A stretch of 64,000 nucleotides of DNA from Enoplosus armatus (GCF_043641665.1 NC_092195.1:17442774-17506773), one strand, 5' to 3'; counted from the first letter of the stretch, positions 1-21,032 are shown. Notes: generated from the sequence alone by a model not told the origin. Made by a program: numbers and translations.

Positions 1-435
1 AAGGGCAGCCTTTCACACCAGCTGCTGCCATAGTTACCCTAGCTATTGAATAATGTTCAGTTAACCGCTGCCTGTGTTAATTACAAATCAATTGGGCATG
101 GCAGGGCATTAGTCAATTTACTTTGTTGCCAAGGGCCACAATTTGTGAGTCACAGCTTGTATATTATTGATGTTGTTGGGGCCAGTGGTAGACTGGGAGG
201 GGAAACAAAGGGCCTGGTTCACCGAAACTTACCCATTCGTTCTTCACCCACTCCGCCCCCTTTTCACCTTATGAGTGGAATAGAGCAGAGAGAGAGACTA
301 ACATAAATTTAGAACAGTGTCAGATGAATGAGTCATGTATATTTGATTCAAAACATATTAACTGATATATCAACAGTAGTAAAATCTGTGTAATACGGGA
401 ATTCTTGAAAGTAGGGCATCTAACAATTATTTTCA

Positions 436-660
436 GTGTCAAATAATTTGCCAGTTATGTTTTCAATTAATTGTTTAGGATATAAAATATCCAAAACCAG
501 TAAAATTGGCCATCACAGTTTCCCAGAGCCCAAGGGGATGTCTTCAATTCTTTCTGACCAACGGTCCAAAACCCTAAGATATTTTATTAATAATGATATA
601 AAGAAGCAAATACTCACATTTGAGAAGCTGGACCAGAGAATGACCCCAGTCAAAATGTAT
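436..660. mobile_element. Fragment of the same transposon-like repeat in ago3 intron 1
   Basis: Shares catcacagtttcccagagcc, ctgaccaacggtccaaaacc and ctcacatttgagaagctgg with the copies at 14027-14330 (reverse-complement sense) and 50793-51125. Terminal inverted repeats are not clear, so this looks like an old internal fragment. No coding capacity. Confidence 0.6.
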
Positions 661-954
661 GTGTAACACAATGGTGGGGGTAAAAATGGACTACTTAACA
701 TTAATTAATCTTGCAAACATCCCTCCACCATGTTTTGTGTTCTCGTGCTATTTCACCTTTTTGAAAAGTTATAATTTTATGCATAAATCTACAGTTTCCC
801 TTTTGTTTTTGTTGAAATTCCTGTTTAAGTTCCCTTACAGTAACTTAAGAGATCAAAAACATTTTTGCCACATTTGTTTGTACAACTTCCCATGCAGTTA
901 ATTATGTATCTGGCTTAGGGCATTTAGTCTTTACGATGTTAGAAACCTTGGGAA

Positions 955-1112
955 AATGCCCATAATATTTTCCCAGAGCTCAAGGTATCGTCATAACATT
1001 TACTAATAGTCACAGATATATTAAATGTATAATGATCTAAAACAGATAAAAGCAGTAAATCCTCACAATTCAGAAACTGCAAGCTGAGAATTTTGTGGCA
1101 TTTTTGATCTCA
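955..1112. mobile_element. Second fragment of the same repeat in ago3 intron 1
   Basis: Shares ttttcccagagctcaagg, then gatctaaaacagataaaagc and agtaaatcctcac, with the family described at 14027-14330. Degenerate and without clear ends. Confidence 0.5.
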
Positions 1113-2894
1113 AGTAGAACTAGATTTAATGTTTTGCAGGTTTAAAAAGCGTCTGTCCACACATCATGAGTGTTTAATACTTGAAGTCTGTGAGGTAGAG
1201 GGGGTTAAAACAACATTTATTTTAATTGTATACGTCTTTTTTCCAGCATTAGTGTAGTGATGTTAGGACTGTACAATATTACATCGGTGGAGCACTCTCT
1301 TAAAGTGTGTGGGTTGAATGTCAGCTTTGTGTGGGCTGCTAGTGGTTGTGCGGTGCATTTGTATGATGAAGCAGCCTGATAAGTGCTCATTAATCTCTCC
1401 ATTGTTGCTCATTCTACAGTGAACCTTTGTGTTTTTGGGTCATTACTGGTGCAGTAGCTGCTATCAGTCTGGTGGCTAGTTGAGGATGTTTTCCATAATT
1501 CCCCAAAGAAATGTAATTTTGGATTCCTTTTGTTGTCACTTTTTGATTTGCCTTTCTTTACTCTTTGCATCAAAGTTTAAACGTAGAAAAGGAAACATTC
1601 TTCAGGCGCTCATAGGCAGAGCAAGGAGAGGAGTTATAATAAAAGCCTTTATTTAGTCAGGCATATTGGTTAAAACGCAGAGGAAATAACTAATGATGCA
1701 TCGCATAATAAAGTAACCAACAAATTCTGAAAACAAAGCTATTGCATTAACATCAAAATGTTAATATTTATATAATAATGAGCATATAAATTAAAGTAAA
1801 GTGTAGTTTTTGTCACCGGACCTCCCAGATGATTGAGACAAATCTGTGTGCACCTGTTTTTCCCTCCTCCTGTCAGCATGCCTTTAGTTGCCATGGAGAA
1901 ACTGTAGCAACATGGGCGCCATCGCCATGGGAACGGCACAGGGGAGGAAGCGACCTGGGAACAGAAAGAGCAGTCCTTTACTGAAAGATGACTCCTTACG
2001 GCAGGTTCAGGGTCAGCGCTCGACCCTGACCGGAGCTCTTTGCTAAAACAGTTGAATGCTTTCCACCCACAGCTGCTCTGTAGAAGCTATTTCATGGCCA
2101 CATTCATCATTACTGTTCAATAGTACACTTCTCCTCTCATTACAGCAAAGCACACCTCTTGCTGTTTCAGCAGCTTGAGCTCTGAGCGTATGTGCAGACT
2201 TTGTCATGTTGGTTATTGTGTGTGTGAGTATGTGGATCCTCTGAGTCACATTTGTGGAAATTGTGTGGTTGTGTGATGTCACTTTTTATCACTGAGTACT
2301 TTCCAGTTTGGCATTTCTGAAAATTGGTGTCAAATTGGCGTGGTGTGTCACCCGCCTACTTCTCCTCCCCGTCTGGCAAAGGCCACGTTAGTCAGGAGAA
2401 ATCTCTGAAGGCTGAGCCAGTCTTTATTTAAAATGTCACTAAACTCTGTAACCTTTTTATACGGTCATTATCAGATTGACGTGGGAAAAATGGTGTCGGC
2501 CTGTTTGTTTCAGTTTTGTCAGTTTGACGTGAGGCAATCTTTAACGTCCCTGACCATCTTCAGTCCCAGCAGCACCCACAGTCTGCTCGTCTTATTAACC
2601 ACTTCCTTCCTCCAGTTTGTCTTCCTCTCAAATCTCTTAGCTTGTTTGAAAGAGTAGACCACATTCATTTGGGTTCTGTTTTGGGATGTTGAACGTTGGG
2701 ACACAGATAGTCCAGAATTTACATGAATGTAGATAGTAGATAGGTTTGTTTATAGATTGGATTTTGTAGGATTATATGCCACATTATGAAAAACATCAGC
2801 AGAATCCAGGGATTAATTGCCCTGAAAGACAAATGTTAAGACTGAAACATTGAGACAAATGTGTCTTACATTAAACCTACGTTAATTGGTTAAT

Positions 2895-3250
2895 TTTGGC
2901 CACTTGAGGGCAGCGCAACAAGCTTTGTTTTTGTTTCCACCAGCTACTGAGGGAAGGCTTTTTAGCTGCTAAATGCTCCACTATGTTCACCAGCCAGGTG
3001 CTGACTTTCTCTCTCGGCTGTTTGGTGCTGGTCAGATGGTGTAAAGACGGTTTTTAGAGTTTTTTTGTTGCTGAAAACAGCTGCCTGCTGCTGAAAACGA
3101 CTCTGATGAGAACTTTGAGAATGAACCTAACAGTGACGTTGTATGCATAAAATGAAAACTATGAATAAGGTGAACCGCAGAGTCGGTGATAATTTTTTAT
3201 ATGTTCATCAGTATGAATGACCCCTTTCACATTACATAGTCATTAGATCC
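2895..3250. repeat. Interspersed repeat, copy 1, before ago3 exon 2
   Basis: Shares a series of ordered blocks with 26740-27260: a 'cacttgagggcag' block, tttagctgctaaatgctcca, ctatgttcacc, ctgtttggtgctg, gtttttagag, and a terminal 'gactcctttcacatt'-like block (here gacccctttcacatta). The two copies are diverged, consistent with an old dispersed element of unassigned class. Confidence 0.6.
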
Positions 3251-3418
3251 ATTGTTGGTATAAAGACACTGATTAAAGCAGCTTTAAGTATTAACATTAA
3301 CACTATACATTGCTAAGATAGATACAAGCAACAATTTTATAATTTATCAAGAAAGCAGGAGTTTAATGTCAACAGTTGTGTTTTATATACTTATTTATTC
3401 TGGTATGTGTTGTTGTAG

Positions 3419-11956
<8,538 letters not shown>

Positions 11957-14026
11957 ACGCCGCCCTCCATCTTTCCCAGCCGCTCAGCCAGTCTCGGTGT
12001 CCGACTTCCATCAGCCGCCTCGTCTCATCAGGCAGAACGGACGCCCGGGCCGCCGGTCACTGGAACTCGGTGGCGACGGCTGCGACTGCAGGCTGCGTAA
12101 GGATGTAATAAGCCAGAGAGGAGTCACAGCCACATTATGCAATTTGAAACCAGCTAATTGTTCCTGTGCTCTCGCCCGTGCGTCCCTTTCTCACCTACAT
12201 CTCCTCTGCTGTATTTAAATCACAATGGATTCTGTCTCCTTTTTAAAGCTCGCAAGTCACATCCTCGCCTTCCAGTTTTGACAGCAGCTCAAAGTTTGCT
12301 GGGTGTTTTTCGCCCTGTGTGTGTGTGTTTAAAGAATGGCGGAGCAGCAGCAGGGAATTCAAAAACTGATGATTTTTTTGGTGCATGGGTGGGCATGAAG
12401 CAGAACCAGTGAGGACCTGACTTGCTCCGTAGCCTCGTGTCGAGCCTGATGTTGCTGGTTTATGTTGTAGATGGTTTTTCCGTGTTTGTTTGTGGGTTTT
12501 CAGCTTGTCTAGATACAATACTGTATGTGTTTTTTTTCTCTGTTGAGCAAATGTGTGATTGCCATGGCAACACGTTAAGACGAGTACACTCGTTAAACGT
12601 CAGGCTGCCTTTGCGGTCACTCCTCTGTCTCCCTTTAAGCCAATGGTTCCTCACAGTCATTCAGCCAGACGGTGAGAAGTGTAACACGACAGTCTACCAA
12701 CACAGACACTGAATGAAATCTCAATATTTCTTTTTAAACAAAGCCACATACAGCCATCGATGAGGTATTGTGTATCGCTTGATGCCTTACTGCGAGGCGA
12801 GGTGCATAAAGAGGACTGCTAGAATACAATACCATGGCCACAAAATGGACAATTTTAAACTTACTCGTAGTTCAGCTTGGTACAAAGTGTTATACCAAAC
12901 GTTTCTTGTGTGTTTTATTCCTCTTGCTATTTATGAGTTCTTTTTAACTGAAATTAACATTCGTTTTCAGCAATAGAGCCGAGTAGACCATATATATATA
13001 CATATATATCTATGTATATATATATATATATACTGACGACCACAAACCTTCTGACTTTTCCCAGTTTTTACGTGAGGAACTGACCAATTTTAGTTGTCAA
13101 AAACTCCTTCAGTGCAATAAGGTGTTAACACAGAGCGATGCAGGTTCAGTGTTGAATGTTTTTCGATGAGCGTCGGAGTGCTAAAATTGTTTACGAGTGA
13201 GTTTTGGCAAGTAATAATGAACTTGGATTCAGGAATGTATTAGTATTTGACATTCTCATGAACAAGTCGGACTGTTGCTGCAGATGTGAGGATGTGTGGA
13301 GCCGCCGTGAGGTCTGATGGTGTTTTGGAGAGATCAAACAAAGTGCCTGATTTGGTTAGAGAGTGAACTGCTGGTTGGATGGAAGGTTTTTAATCGTACG
13401 TTGGTTTGGGTGCCTCTGTTAATGCGCACTGTAAAAACACTGCACTGCCCGACACATGCGGTCGGGCTGTAGTTGATCCCAACGCATGCCAAGTTTGTGA
13501 GATTATTCCTAATGCTTTGTTTTCTCATGATCAGGAAGTAATTACTCGACTTAACATGCTTTGTATCCGTGTGTTCAGAGTTGGACGCGCTTTTATGGAG
13601 CTCATACAAGTTTCAGCATCACACACAAAAAAAACAAAGCTCACATTGATCATGAAATATGAACAGTTTTCTGCACTTCAACACCAGCTTTGTTTCTTTT
13701 CATGATTTAGTTATAATGTCTTGATCTAAAAAAACAACGCTTTTTATGTCAATGAGAAAACAAAAATGTAAATAATCGCACTTGTTGCTTCTCTGGCCTT
13801 TCCGTAGGATGCAGTTGTAAATGTGAATTTCGGAGCAGGCGTTAACATCCAGCCAGTTGAAGGCAGAGACTGTCGACTTGGAGGTGTGTCCTCACTCGGT
13901 GCACTGATAGGACTCGCTGTTTGCACTCATTCATATTCAGATTTCAGAGTCTTTATCACCTGGCATTTGTTGCATTTGTTTTCAGAGGTTGCCTGGGCTG
14001 GGTATCTCCAAAACTAGTTTTCATAC

Positions 14027-14330
14027 TGCAGCTAATGATTATTTTCATCATCACTTTATTTTCTTTTAAAAAATATTTGTTGTAATTTCCCACAGATGTA
14101 TCAGATGTCTTGTTTTGTCCGACAGTCCAAAATCCAAAGATACTCAGTTTGCTACCATATATGATGAAGAAGGACATCAAATTCTCACATTTGAGTAGCG
14201 GGAACCAGAAAATGTTTGGCATTTTTTGCTTGAAAAATGACTAAAAAGATGAATCGATTATCAAAATGGTTGCGGATTATCTTTCTGTAGATCGACTAAT
14301 TGATTAATGGATTAATCGTTGCAGCTCTAC
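14027..14330. mobile_element. Non-autonomous DNA transposon-like repeat, copy in ago3 3' UTR
   Basis: About 300 bases bounded by imperfect inverted ends: left ctgcagctaatgatta, and the right end reads gattaatcgttgcagctc, whose complement starts gagctgcaacgattaat. The interior has the phrases ttgtccgacagtccaaaatcc and ctcacatttgag. Similar interiors occur at 436-660, 955-1112 and 50793-51125, and similar ends at 52180-52390. I recognise this as a very common non-coding fish repeat, probably hAT-related; superfamily not proven. Confidence 0.7.
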
Positions 14331-16007
14331 TTCAGAGACGGTACTTAAAAACCACCTTGCTACTTTGGAGGAAACCATTTTTCTGCTACATTTGGACACA
14401 CTGGTGTGGTGGCTTATCGACCTCAAATTATAACCAAATAATTATCAAAGAATCACATTAAAATTACATCGACAACATTTTTAAGTTCATCAATATTTTT
14501 TATGCCTTTTTTTTTTTTTTTTTTTTTATCGTTGCCAGATATCAGTCGCAGTGCTACTTCTTTTTGATGCCCAGCCCTTGAGGGTGCTGTCTGTCATGGC
14601 CTTACAGTGTAGTTTAACACAGACGAAGCCTTCAGGTTTCATCTCTTGGACCAAACCAACGTGCCTGGTCGGGGTGAGGGTGGAGGACTTGGAAGGGAGG
14701 GGGGGGGGGGCGGGTGCGGTTGCTGTCCTGTATGGTTTCTCGCTTCTTGCAGCCTTACAGCAACATGCTGGAGGGCTCTGTACTGCTAACTGTGCTAGCC
14801 ACGTGTCACCAGAACCAAACTTACGCTGCTATAAGAAAACACATTCATGAGATATTTCATCAGATACATATAGGCTATATATTAATACAGAGAGATTAAG
14901 AGGATATGGTATTTTACTGCACTTAAAGAGATGCACGTGTTTATGGTCGAACGGAGTCGTGATGCTGAGGTGTGTGTTGTGTCCGGGCAAAGTTTGAGCG
15001 TGATTAGATATTCTTTCGTTTGGAGTCGCCTTCAGTTTAAAAAGCATTTTAATTCTAAAAATAACCGAATAGTTTGTCCCCCCTCTGCTTTTGTTGTCCT
15101 GTTGAAGCTGTTTCTTAATGTCAGACATTACCAGCATTTGATTTTACTTGAAGAAAACTTAGTTGTGGGCATGTTTAACATTGTTGGCTTGTGCTCTGCT
15201 TGTTTTTGAAAGTCTATTTGGAGCCTTATGACGGGAATCCCTTTTACACTCAACAACGCCACGTACAGTAAATCAACCTCTAGAGCCTGTAGGCAGGGCT
15301 TTGTGTCTTACAGCGCTGGACATCAGATGCCTTTTTCCTCAAAAACAAAAGCATTTTTAAGTCTGAATTAAGATATATTTATATGTAAGGAGATTAATGT
15401 AATGCATACACCACTTATTTTTTCTAACAAAGTCCTATTTAAAGCAGAAGCGTGACAGCTGTATTGAAATATGGCGTTTAATAATAATCGTAGTGGTCTG
15501 TGATCATTTTTCCAAATTTGATAATGCAATAGGTTTACTTGTGTTCAAAGCAAACCGGACGTGTTTGCTGCATTGACCTGCTTTTGTGGAGACTGTTGAG
15601 GGTTGTTTTGTCATGTAAAGTGATCCGATGAACCGTCAACCCTCCTCTGCAAAGACCTGTGAAGACCTCCCTCTGCTGTTATTTTATCATCTCAAAAGCT
15701 CATCAAAGAAGTGAAAGACTTTGAGTTTGATGGGGTTTAAGGCATTTCTCAATGCATGTGCTGCAAACTGCATCTAAGTTTTATTTTATTTCTCTTTTTT
15801 CTTTTTTTTCTTTTACATATTCATGAGAGGAGGAGGGTTGAAAGTTCATCCTCGGACCGATTTGTCCGTTAACAGACTGTGCCTTTCCTGATGGTGCTGA
15901 AAATAAAAAAACAAGTAAATCAAAGAAATCTTAACTTTCAGAAAGGGCGCTGAGGCCCCAAATTGATAAGTATATATTGATACATGACAATACTGTAAGG
16001 TGTGATT

Positions 16008-16104
16008 GTGTGCGTGTATGTATTTGTGTGTGTGCGTGTGTGTGCGTGCGTGTGTGCGTGCGTGCGTGTGTGCGTGTGTGTGTGCGTGCGTGCGTGTGTG
16101 TGTG
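16008..16104. repeat. Compound (GT/GC)n microsatellite
   Basis: Alternating purine-pyrimidine tract of TGTG and TGCG units within the inferred ago3 3' UTR; such tracts can adopt Z-DNA. Confidence 0.9.
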
Positions 16105-16507
16105 GATACCTCTGACATATGCCAAGAACACAAAAATATGCAGAACTGATCAGTGTGGAGCTGACAGGACCAAAAGTCCTGTGGGGATCGGTTTAGTGGA
16201 CGGGCACTCTCAAGCACAACCCAAAAACTAACATTTCTGAAAGATTAAAAAATAGGGGAACACTCATGACTCCGTAGGTAACCAGTAGCTCAGTGTAGAC
16301 ATTATGTAGCATTATTTATTTAACTTTCTTTCTGTAGGGACATGATGCCTCCCTTACTGCCTCTAAACACGTTTTTGTTTTTTTTCCTCCTTTAGCATTT
16401 AATTTATGTGTTCATTCTTGAATGGACGGCAATAATGAAGATATCGTTAAGTTTCTGTGCAATCAGTTCGTCTGGCCTTCCCTCAGTTTATGCATGTCAC
16501 TATCTGA

Positions 16508-16537
16508 CCCCCCCCCCCCCTTTTTTTTTTTTTTTTT
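16508..16537. repeat. Poly-C / poly-T tract
   Basis: About 13 C followed by about 17 T in the inferred ago3 3' UTR; the length is prone to sequencing error. Confidence 0.9.
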
Positions 16538-16884
16538 ACTGATTTTTTTCTTTCGTCTTCTAATGTGAAATTTAGACGTTTACAGACTTGGGATAGTTCT
16601 TCGGTTGAGTTGTAACTCCACGAGTGCCCGTCTCCCATTTTAAGGGATTCCCCACAATAATAAATCTTTAAACCTCTGCGGTTGGCTGCATATCATACTC
16701 AAAAACAAAATTAATGTTTGGGTTTCACAGTATATTAATGTGCTTTTTTTTTTTTTGCCTGATTATTAAATGGTGTCACTTTTAGAAGTAAAACTGTATG
16801 TCAAGACCTTTTTTGTCTTAACACTCATCTGATCCTGGTCCTACGTTGAGCCTTTTTATTTGGTTGTCATATTTAATTTTTTTG

Positions 16885-16890
16885 AATAAA
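16885..16890 (+). terminator. ago3: poly(A) signal AATAAA, likely distal ago3 site
   Basis: Canonical AATAAA followed within 30 bases by GT-rich sequence (tgtgtgtttgtttt), a good cleavage and polyadenylation context. Another AATAAA sits at 16659-16664. Confidence 0.5.
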
Positions 16891-16910
16891 TACTCTATGT
16901 ATGAAATGTG

Positions 16911-19799
16911 TGTTTGTTTTTGATATTTGGACAACATTAGTAGGGTGTTTTCATCACGCCGAAACCTGCACACGTAAGAGGAAGTGGAAAGGTTTAGAAA
17001 GCAGCAAATTTAAAAAGAAAATATATATATATTCACACAATTCCTGTGTATTCCACACCAGCCTTATTACTTTCAATCACTAGTTTAAATAAGTGTTAAC
17101 AAGTCATTCACTGCTTCCTGTGAGTAGTTATACTCCCTCATTAATTTCAGATCTGATTTTGTGACACTATATTTTAAGGGGGGGGGGCATAATTTCTTAT
17201 AATTTCCTCCAAAAATGAATAGAAATCACTATGTAGTTTGGTACTGATTATAGTTAAAAGAGAGACAATGTTCTGAGACAATCCACTAAGGTTTTTGTTA
17301 TCTATGGATTCAAGGTCAGTCCACCACTTGGTCCAGACTGAATTATCTTTCATCTTTATCTTGAACTTTGTCCAAACACTCATGTCTCCCTCAGGATGAA
17401 CTCTAATAAGTTGAATAAGTTAAAAATTTTAAATTAAAACTGAAATTTTGACCAGTACTTTGGTTTATGACCAAATACCTGCAAAATGAATGGCACTCCC
17501 ATCCTCCGCTGTACTTTTACTGATAATTAGCAAATGTTAGCATGCTGACACGCTAAACAAAGATGGTGAAACATACCTGCTCAACATCAGCATGGAAACA
17601 TCGTTATTGTGAGCGTGTTAGCATGCTGATGTTAGCATTTAGCCCAATGCACCACTCTGCCAAAGAGCTGCTAGAAATGTCTGTAGACTGGTTCAAAACA
17701 AGACCCAGGGAGCTAAATAGCAGCTGAGCAGAGAAAGAACTGAAATGACTAATGACTGGAGAACCTGACAGAGCTCCATTTAACCTCGAGTAAAAATGTT
17801 TTTATTATCGTGAACAAAATATCTTAACTCCTCCGTTTTACACGCTCAGCTGGCCTGATGTGTACAGAAACAGAAAAGATGGCCACTGTACGGGTTGCAC
17901 TGCTAATTAACTGGAAATAATTAAAAGTGTACAGATTGTCGGTACCTAATTAAATGGCCCTTCCTCAGAAATTCCAGGTACATAACAGTTACTTTTCTGG
18001 AAATTATTAGCAAACTATGGGGATTTTTAAGGTGAATTTGAGCCAAAGAAAACCCACAGCAATAGTACATTTCTGTTTTTCAGCTGACTCTTCACCTGCT
18101 GGGGAACACGAGACTAAACGGCTTTCATTAAACTTCTTATAAATTGTAGGTTTACTGAATAAACTAATAAATGGATAAAGTGCACTGTTGAGCCAACATG
18201 CCTGGCTGTATATAGCAGGACTCTATAAAGGGATGTTATCTGTGTGTACATGCACTCCACCTGCATAGGAGCGCTGGGTTCATTATTACTGACAGGAAAT
18301 GGTCAGAGGGCGGTTATCAGTCACTTCCTGTTTGACGTCCCTCTCAGACCAGACAGAGACTCACTTTATAACTGCGCTTCACTACAGCGTCGCGTAATCT
18401 CTGTGTTTACACTTCCGGCTGTCCCTGCTTATAACTCCAAATGAGCTCGGCAGCGTGCAGGCTTCACTTCCTGCTTGTGTAGTCTGACATCGTCTGGTTT
18501 TTATTTGCTCCTATAAAACACTCATGTTTGATTAAAGTGTGTGTCTTTGTTGCACTGTGAGTCACAGAAAATGATATTTAATCAGGATACTTTGTGTTTG
18601 TGCCCTGATGGGACGGTTACCTGCTTCATTTACACCCAAAGGTCACAGAGAGTGCAACATGAAACATGTGGTTACCACGGTAACCCCACTACTCTGAGAA
18701 CAGACAACTGTTTTTTTCCCATAAACGATGTTTTGTGACTCACAGTTGGAGCACTTCTGCTGCTCGGATGGGCTTGAAACTCTCCCGGTTAAATCATTAG
18801 TGTCATGCCGGTTAGATCCGGTGCTGGAAGTTCATACGCAGTTTTTTCTACTATACTGGGGCAGGCGAAGTAGTTCATTTCCAGAGCGAGGTTTCCCTGA
18901 TAGCTCATCAGAGTTATAGCGCCATTTTGTTTGACCTACTTTTATGTAGTTGAGTTGGAGTCGAAAACAACGTTACAACAACGAAAGCGAACGTCATTAG
19001 ACATCTCCAGATGTAACTTTTATTAACTTCCCCTTTGGACGCATTTTTCTTTTATTGTATTTTTGCATTTCTGTCTTTCTTTTAAAGGTTTGTGTAGAAA
19101 TACAGCAATGACTCTTTTTGAAAAGCAGCTGTTTTGCAGCCTTCACGTAAATGTCGGATGTTGGAGTTTCCCACTTTCACCCTTCAGTCAACCGCCGCTA
19201 AAACGAATTGCACCTGTACAAAGCTCTGAGTCACTTTGGTAAATATGCTGCGATCGCTGTAATGAAAACACTTTTCAGTGACGGTTTGTTTTGCTCTTTA
19301 TTTAACTTGGAAGGAACCTCCAGTGGAAAACGACTGTAGAGGATCCAGACAACAAACCTTTTATTACCGACTTCCTAACAATAATTGCTGCAGATCTGAT
19401 TTATTATGAAGCAGCTACACTCACTATACTTCAGTATTGACGCTATATCAATGGTTTACAAACGTAACACGTCGTAACGGCAGACTTAATGGCTTTCTGC
19501 AAAGTAAAAAACATTCTTTACTCGAGGATCCACGACAGTGTTACAACATTAAAGTACAAAGGATATATTAAAAACCGTCACTCTAAATAGAGGCAACTTT
19601 TAAACCCTTATTTTAAGTCTTATTTCAAGGTGGTACCAAAATGTTATGGTTCTGTTATAACATCTGTAATATCATGTTAATGAACATGAAAATGACTCAT
19701 ATGATGTAAAGTGAAGTAAATTTCAGCTTTGAATGTTCTAGCTTGACAAAAACAGAATCAGCAGATAAATCACTGAAAATAAACTTGCACATTGAAGCG
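16911..19799. other. Intergenic, ago3 to ffar2/3-like
   Basis: Convergent intergenic interval. I see no exon series, RNA gene or long ORF, only the dispersed repeat at 17520-17690. Confidence 0.6.
17520..17690. repeat. 'gttagcatgctga' repeat, copy 1
   Basis: Dense in gctaa/ttagc words: caaatgttagcatgctgac, cgctaaacaaagatggtga, acctgctcaacatcag, gcatgctgatgttagcattt. The same block order occurs at 21391-21510. A familiar non-coding fish dispersed repeat; class unknown. Confidence 0.55.
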
Positions 19800-19805
19800 T
19801 TTATT
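19800..19805 (-). terminator. ffar2: poly(A) signal for ffar2/3-like gene
   Basis: Plus-strand TTTATT, that is AATAAA on the minus strand, about 210 bases past the stop codon. It is the first such hexamer I see downstream of the gene. Confidence 0.4.
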
Positions 19806-20015
19806 GCATCCCTTTTAAGCTCTGGAGCAAGCGTTGCCTGTAAAAGGACACGCAGTTGTCTGTTAGCCACAGTGATTGGTTCATCTAAAAGCCCCCCTCA
19901 TTGGTTAGACTGGAATAACGATTCCCAAACCTTCATTTTGTCCATATTTGTTTTGCATGAAATAAACAAACACTCTCTCAAAAACACATTTACATTAATC
20001 ATTTCTCCAGAACTT

Positions 20016-20993
20016 TCAAGGAAGGGGGGCCTCCTTGTATTTTTTCTGGTGAGGACAGTGAGGAGCCCCTCCACACCTCAGGATGTGCAGCTTTGCCATG
20101 ATGTTCCTGAAGCAGTGGTTTAACATGCTTCTGACAGTTGCTGAGGAGAAGTAGAAGATAAATGGATCCAGGCAGGCGTTGAAGGTGCTGAAGAGCAATG
20201 CCATGTTCCTCCACCACTCACTGTCCTGGCGAACAAACCCCACCACATGGGAGGCGTTGTAAGGCCCAAAACAGACGGCGAACACTATCAGAGTGCCGAG
20301 TGCCAGACCAATGGCACGCAGCCTCCGGCGCCTGCCGATGTTTGGAAGACGGGACAGGATGAGGATGAAGTTGACGTAGCAGAAGCAGCAGATGAAGAAG
20401 GGGATGCAGAAGAGAACGAGGAAGAGCTCCAGGCGGATTGGCAGTAGGATTCTGAGCTCTTCCTCTGTGAAATTCAGGTAGCAGGTGGGTGGAGGCAGGG
20501 CAGAGCTGGTGGTGGTGCTGCCATTGGTGTTGTCACTGTCTGCACCTTTGCTCCACTGGGCGTAGGGCATGATGTAGACGATGCTGAGGTTCAGAGAGGT
20601 CACCACCCAGAACATGATGCTGGCCAACACAGCGTAGCGGGGTCTGCGGCACAAGGAATACCTGAGGGGGTAGGCGACCCCCAGGTAGCGCTCCACGCTC
20701 ACAGCCGTGAGGAGCAGGGTGCTGTTGTAGATGGTGACGTAGAACAGAAAGCCAGTGAAGGGACACAGCTGGTAGGGCAGCATCCAGGCCATGTCGTCGA
20801 CGGCCTCCTTCATTTTAAATGGCAGGAACGCCAGGAAGATGAGGTCGGAGATGGTGAGGTTGAGGAGAAGGATGTCTATTGGGGCTGCCTTGCGGCGCAC
20901 TTTACGGCAGAAGGTGCAGAAGGCCAGGATGTTGGCGGGGACCCCCATCAGAAAGGTGAGGATGTAGACGGGAAGCAACAGGTGATTGCACAT
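20016..20993 (-). CDS. ffar2: Free fatty acid receptor 2/3-like GPCR (intronless)
   Basis: Class A GPCR of the short-chain fatty acid receptor group, 325 residues, plasma membrane, expected to couple to Gi/Gq. Seven hydrophobic segments are visible. Family motifs: PANILAFCTF (TM1), LLLNLTISDL (TM2), ERYLGVAYPLRY (end of TM3, ERY form of DRY), LPIRLELFLVLFCIPF (TM5, with the Arg that binds the carboxylate), CFGPYNASHVVGF (TM6, with the binding His), WWRNMALLF (TM7, with the second Arg) and CLDPFIFYFSS (DPxxY-like). TM3 and second-loop cysteines (QLCPF, PTCYLNF) can form the usual disulfide; NGS and NFT are glycosylation sequons. The loop before PTCY is long and Ser/Thr-rich. The start is the ATG at 20993-20991; the codon before it is GTG, not a start. 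FFAR2 and FFAR3 cannot be separated by eye. Confidence 0.92.
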   Translation of the reverse strand: MCNHLLLPVYILTFLMGVPANILAFCTFCRKVRRKAAPIDILLLNLTISDLIFLAFLPFKMKEAVDDMAWMLPYQLCPFTGFLFYVTIYNSTLLLTAVSVERYLGVAYPLRYSLCRRPRYAVLASIMFWVVTSLNLSIVYIMPYAQWSKGADSDNTNGSTTTSSALPPPTCYLNFTEEELRILLPIRLELFLVLFCIPFFICCFCYVNFILILSRLPNIGRRRRLRAIGLALGTLIVFAVCFGPYNASHVVGFVRQDSEWWRNMALLFSTFNACLDPFIFYFSSATVRSMLNHCFRNIMAKLHILRCGGAPHCPHQKKYKEAPLP

Positions 20994-21032
20994 CACGGCG
21001 GCTGCTCACACCAGGGACAGACTCTCTGAGAC

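Larger units (their letters stand above)
1..3418 (+). other. ago3: ago3 intron 1 (3' part), with repeat remnants
   Basis: No protein-coding exon is recognisable here. The first coding exon of AGO3 encodes only about seven residues and was not found, so it probably lies upstream of the window and this is the tail of intron 1. Three stretches look like transposon relics: about 436-660 and 955-1112 (one family) and about 2895-3250 (another). The intron ends at a TTGTTGTAG acceptor at 3417-3418. Confidence 0.75.
11957..16910 (+). other. ago3: ago3 3' UTR (probable)
   Basis: About 5 kb after the stop has no convincing ORF and is AT-rich. AATAAA hexamers at 15902-15907, 16659-16664 and 16885-16890 give candidate poly(A) sites, the last near 16905-16915. 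Argonaute genes commonly have very long 3' UTRs, which fits. The stretch contains a transposon-like copy (14027-14330), a GT/GC microsatellite (16008-16104) and a C/T homopolymer pair (16508-16537). How far the transcript really extends is inferred. Confidence 0.6.

Noticed and set aside
1880..1935. Short CpG-rich stretch with two ccatgg sites, considered as ago3 exon 1
   Set aside because: No ATG there opens an AGO3-like peptide (MEIGSAG type) followed by a donor in the right phase.
15846..16231. Open frames of His-Thr or Val-Cys repeats on both strands
   Set aside because: Translation artefacts of the GT/GC microsatellite.
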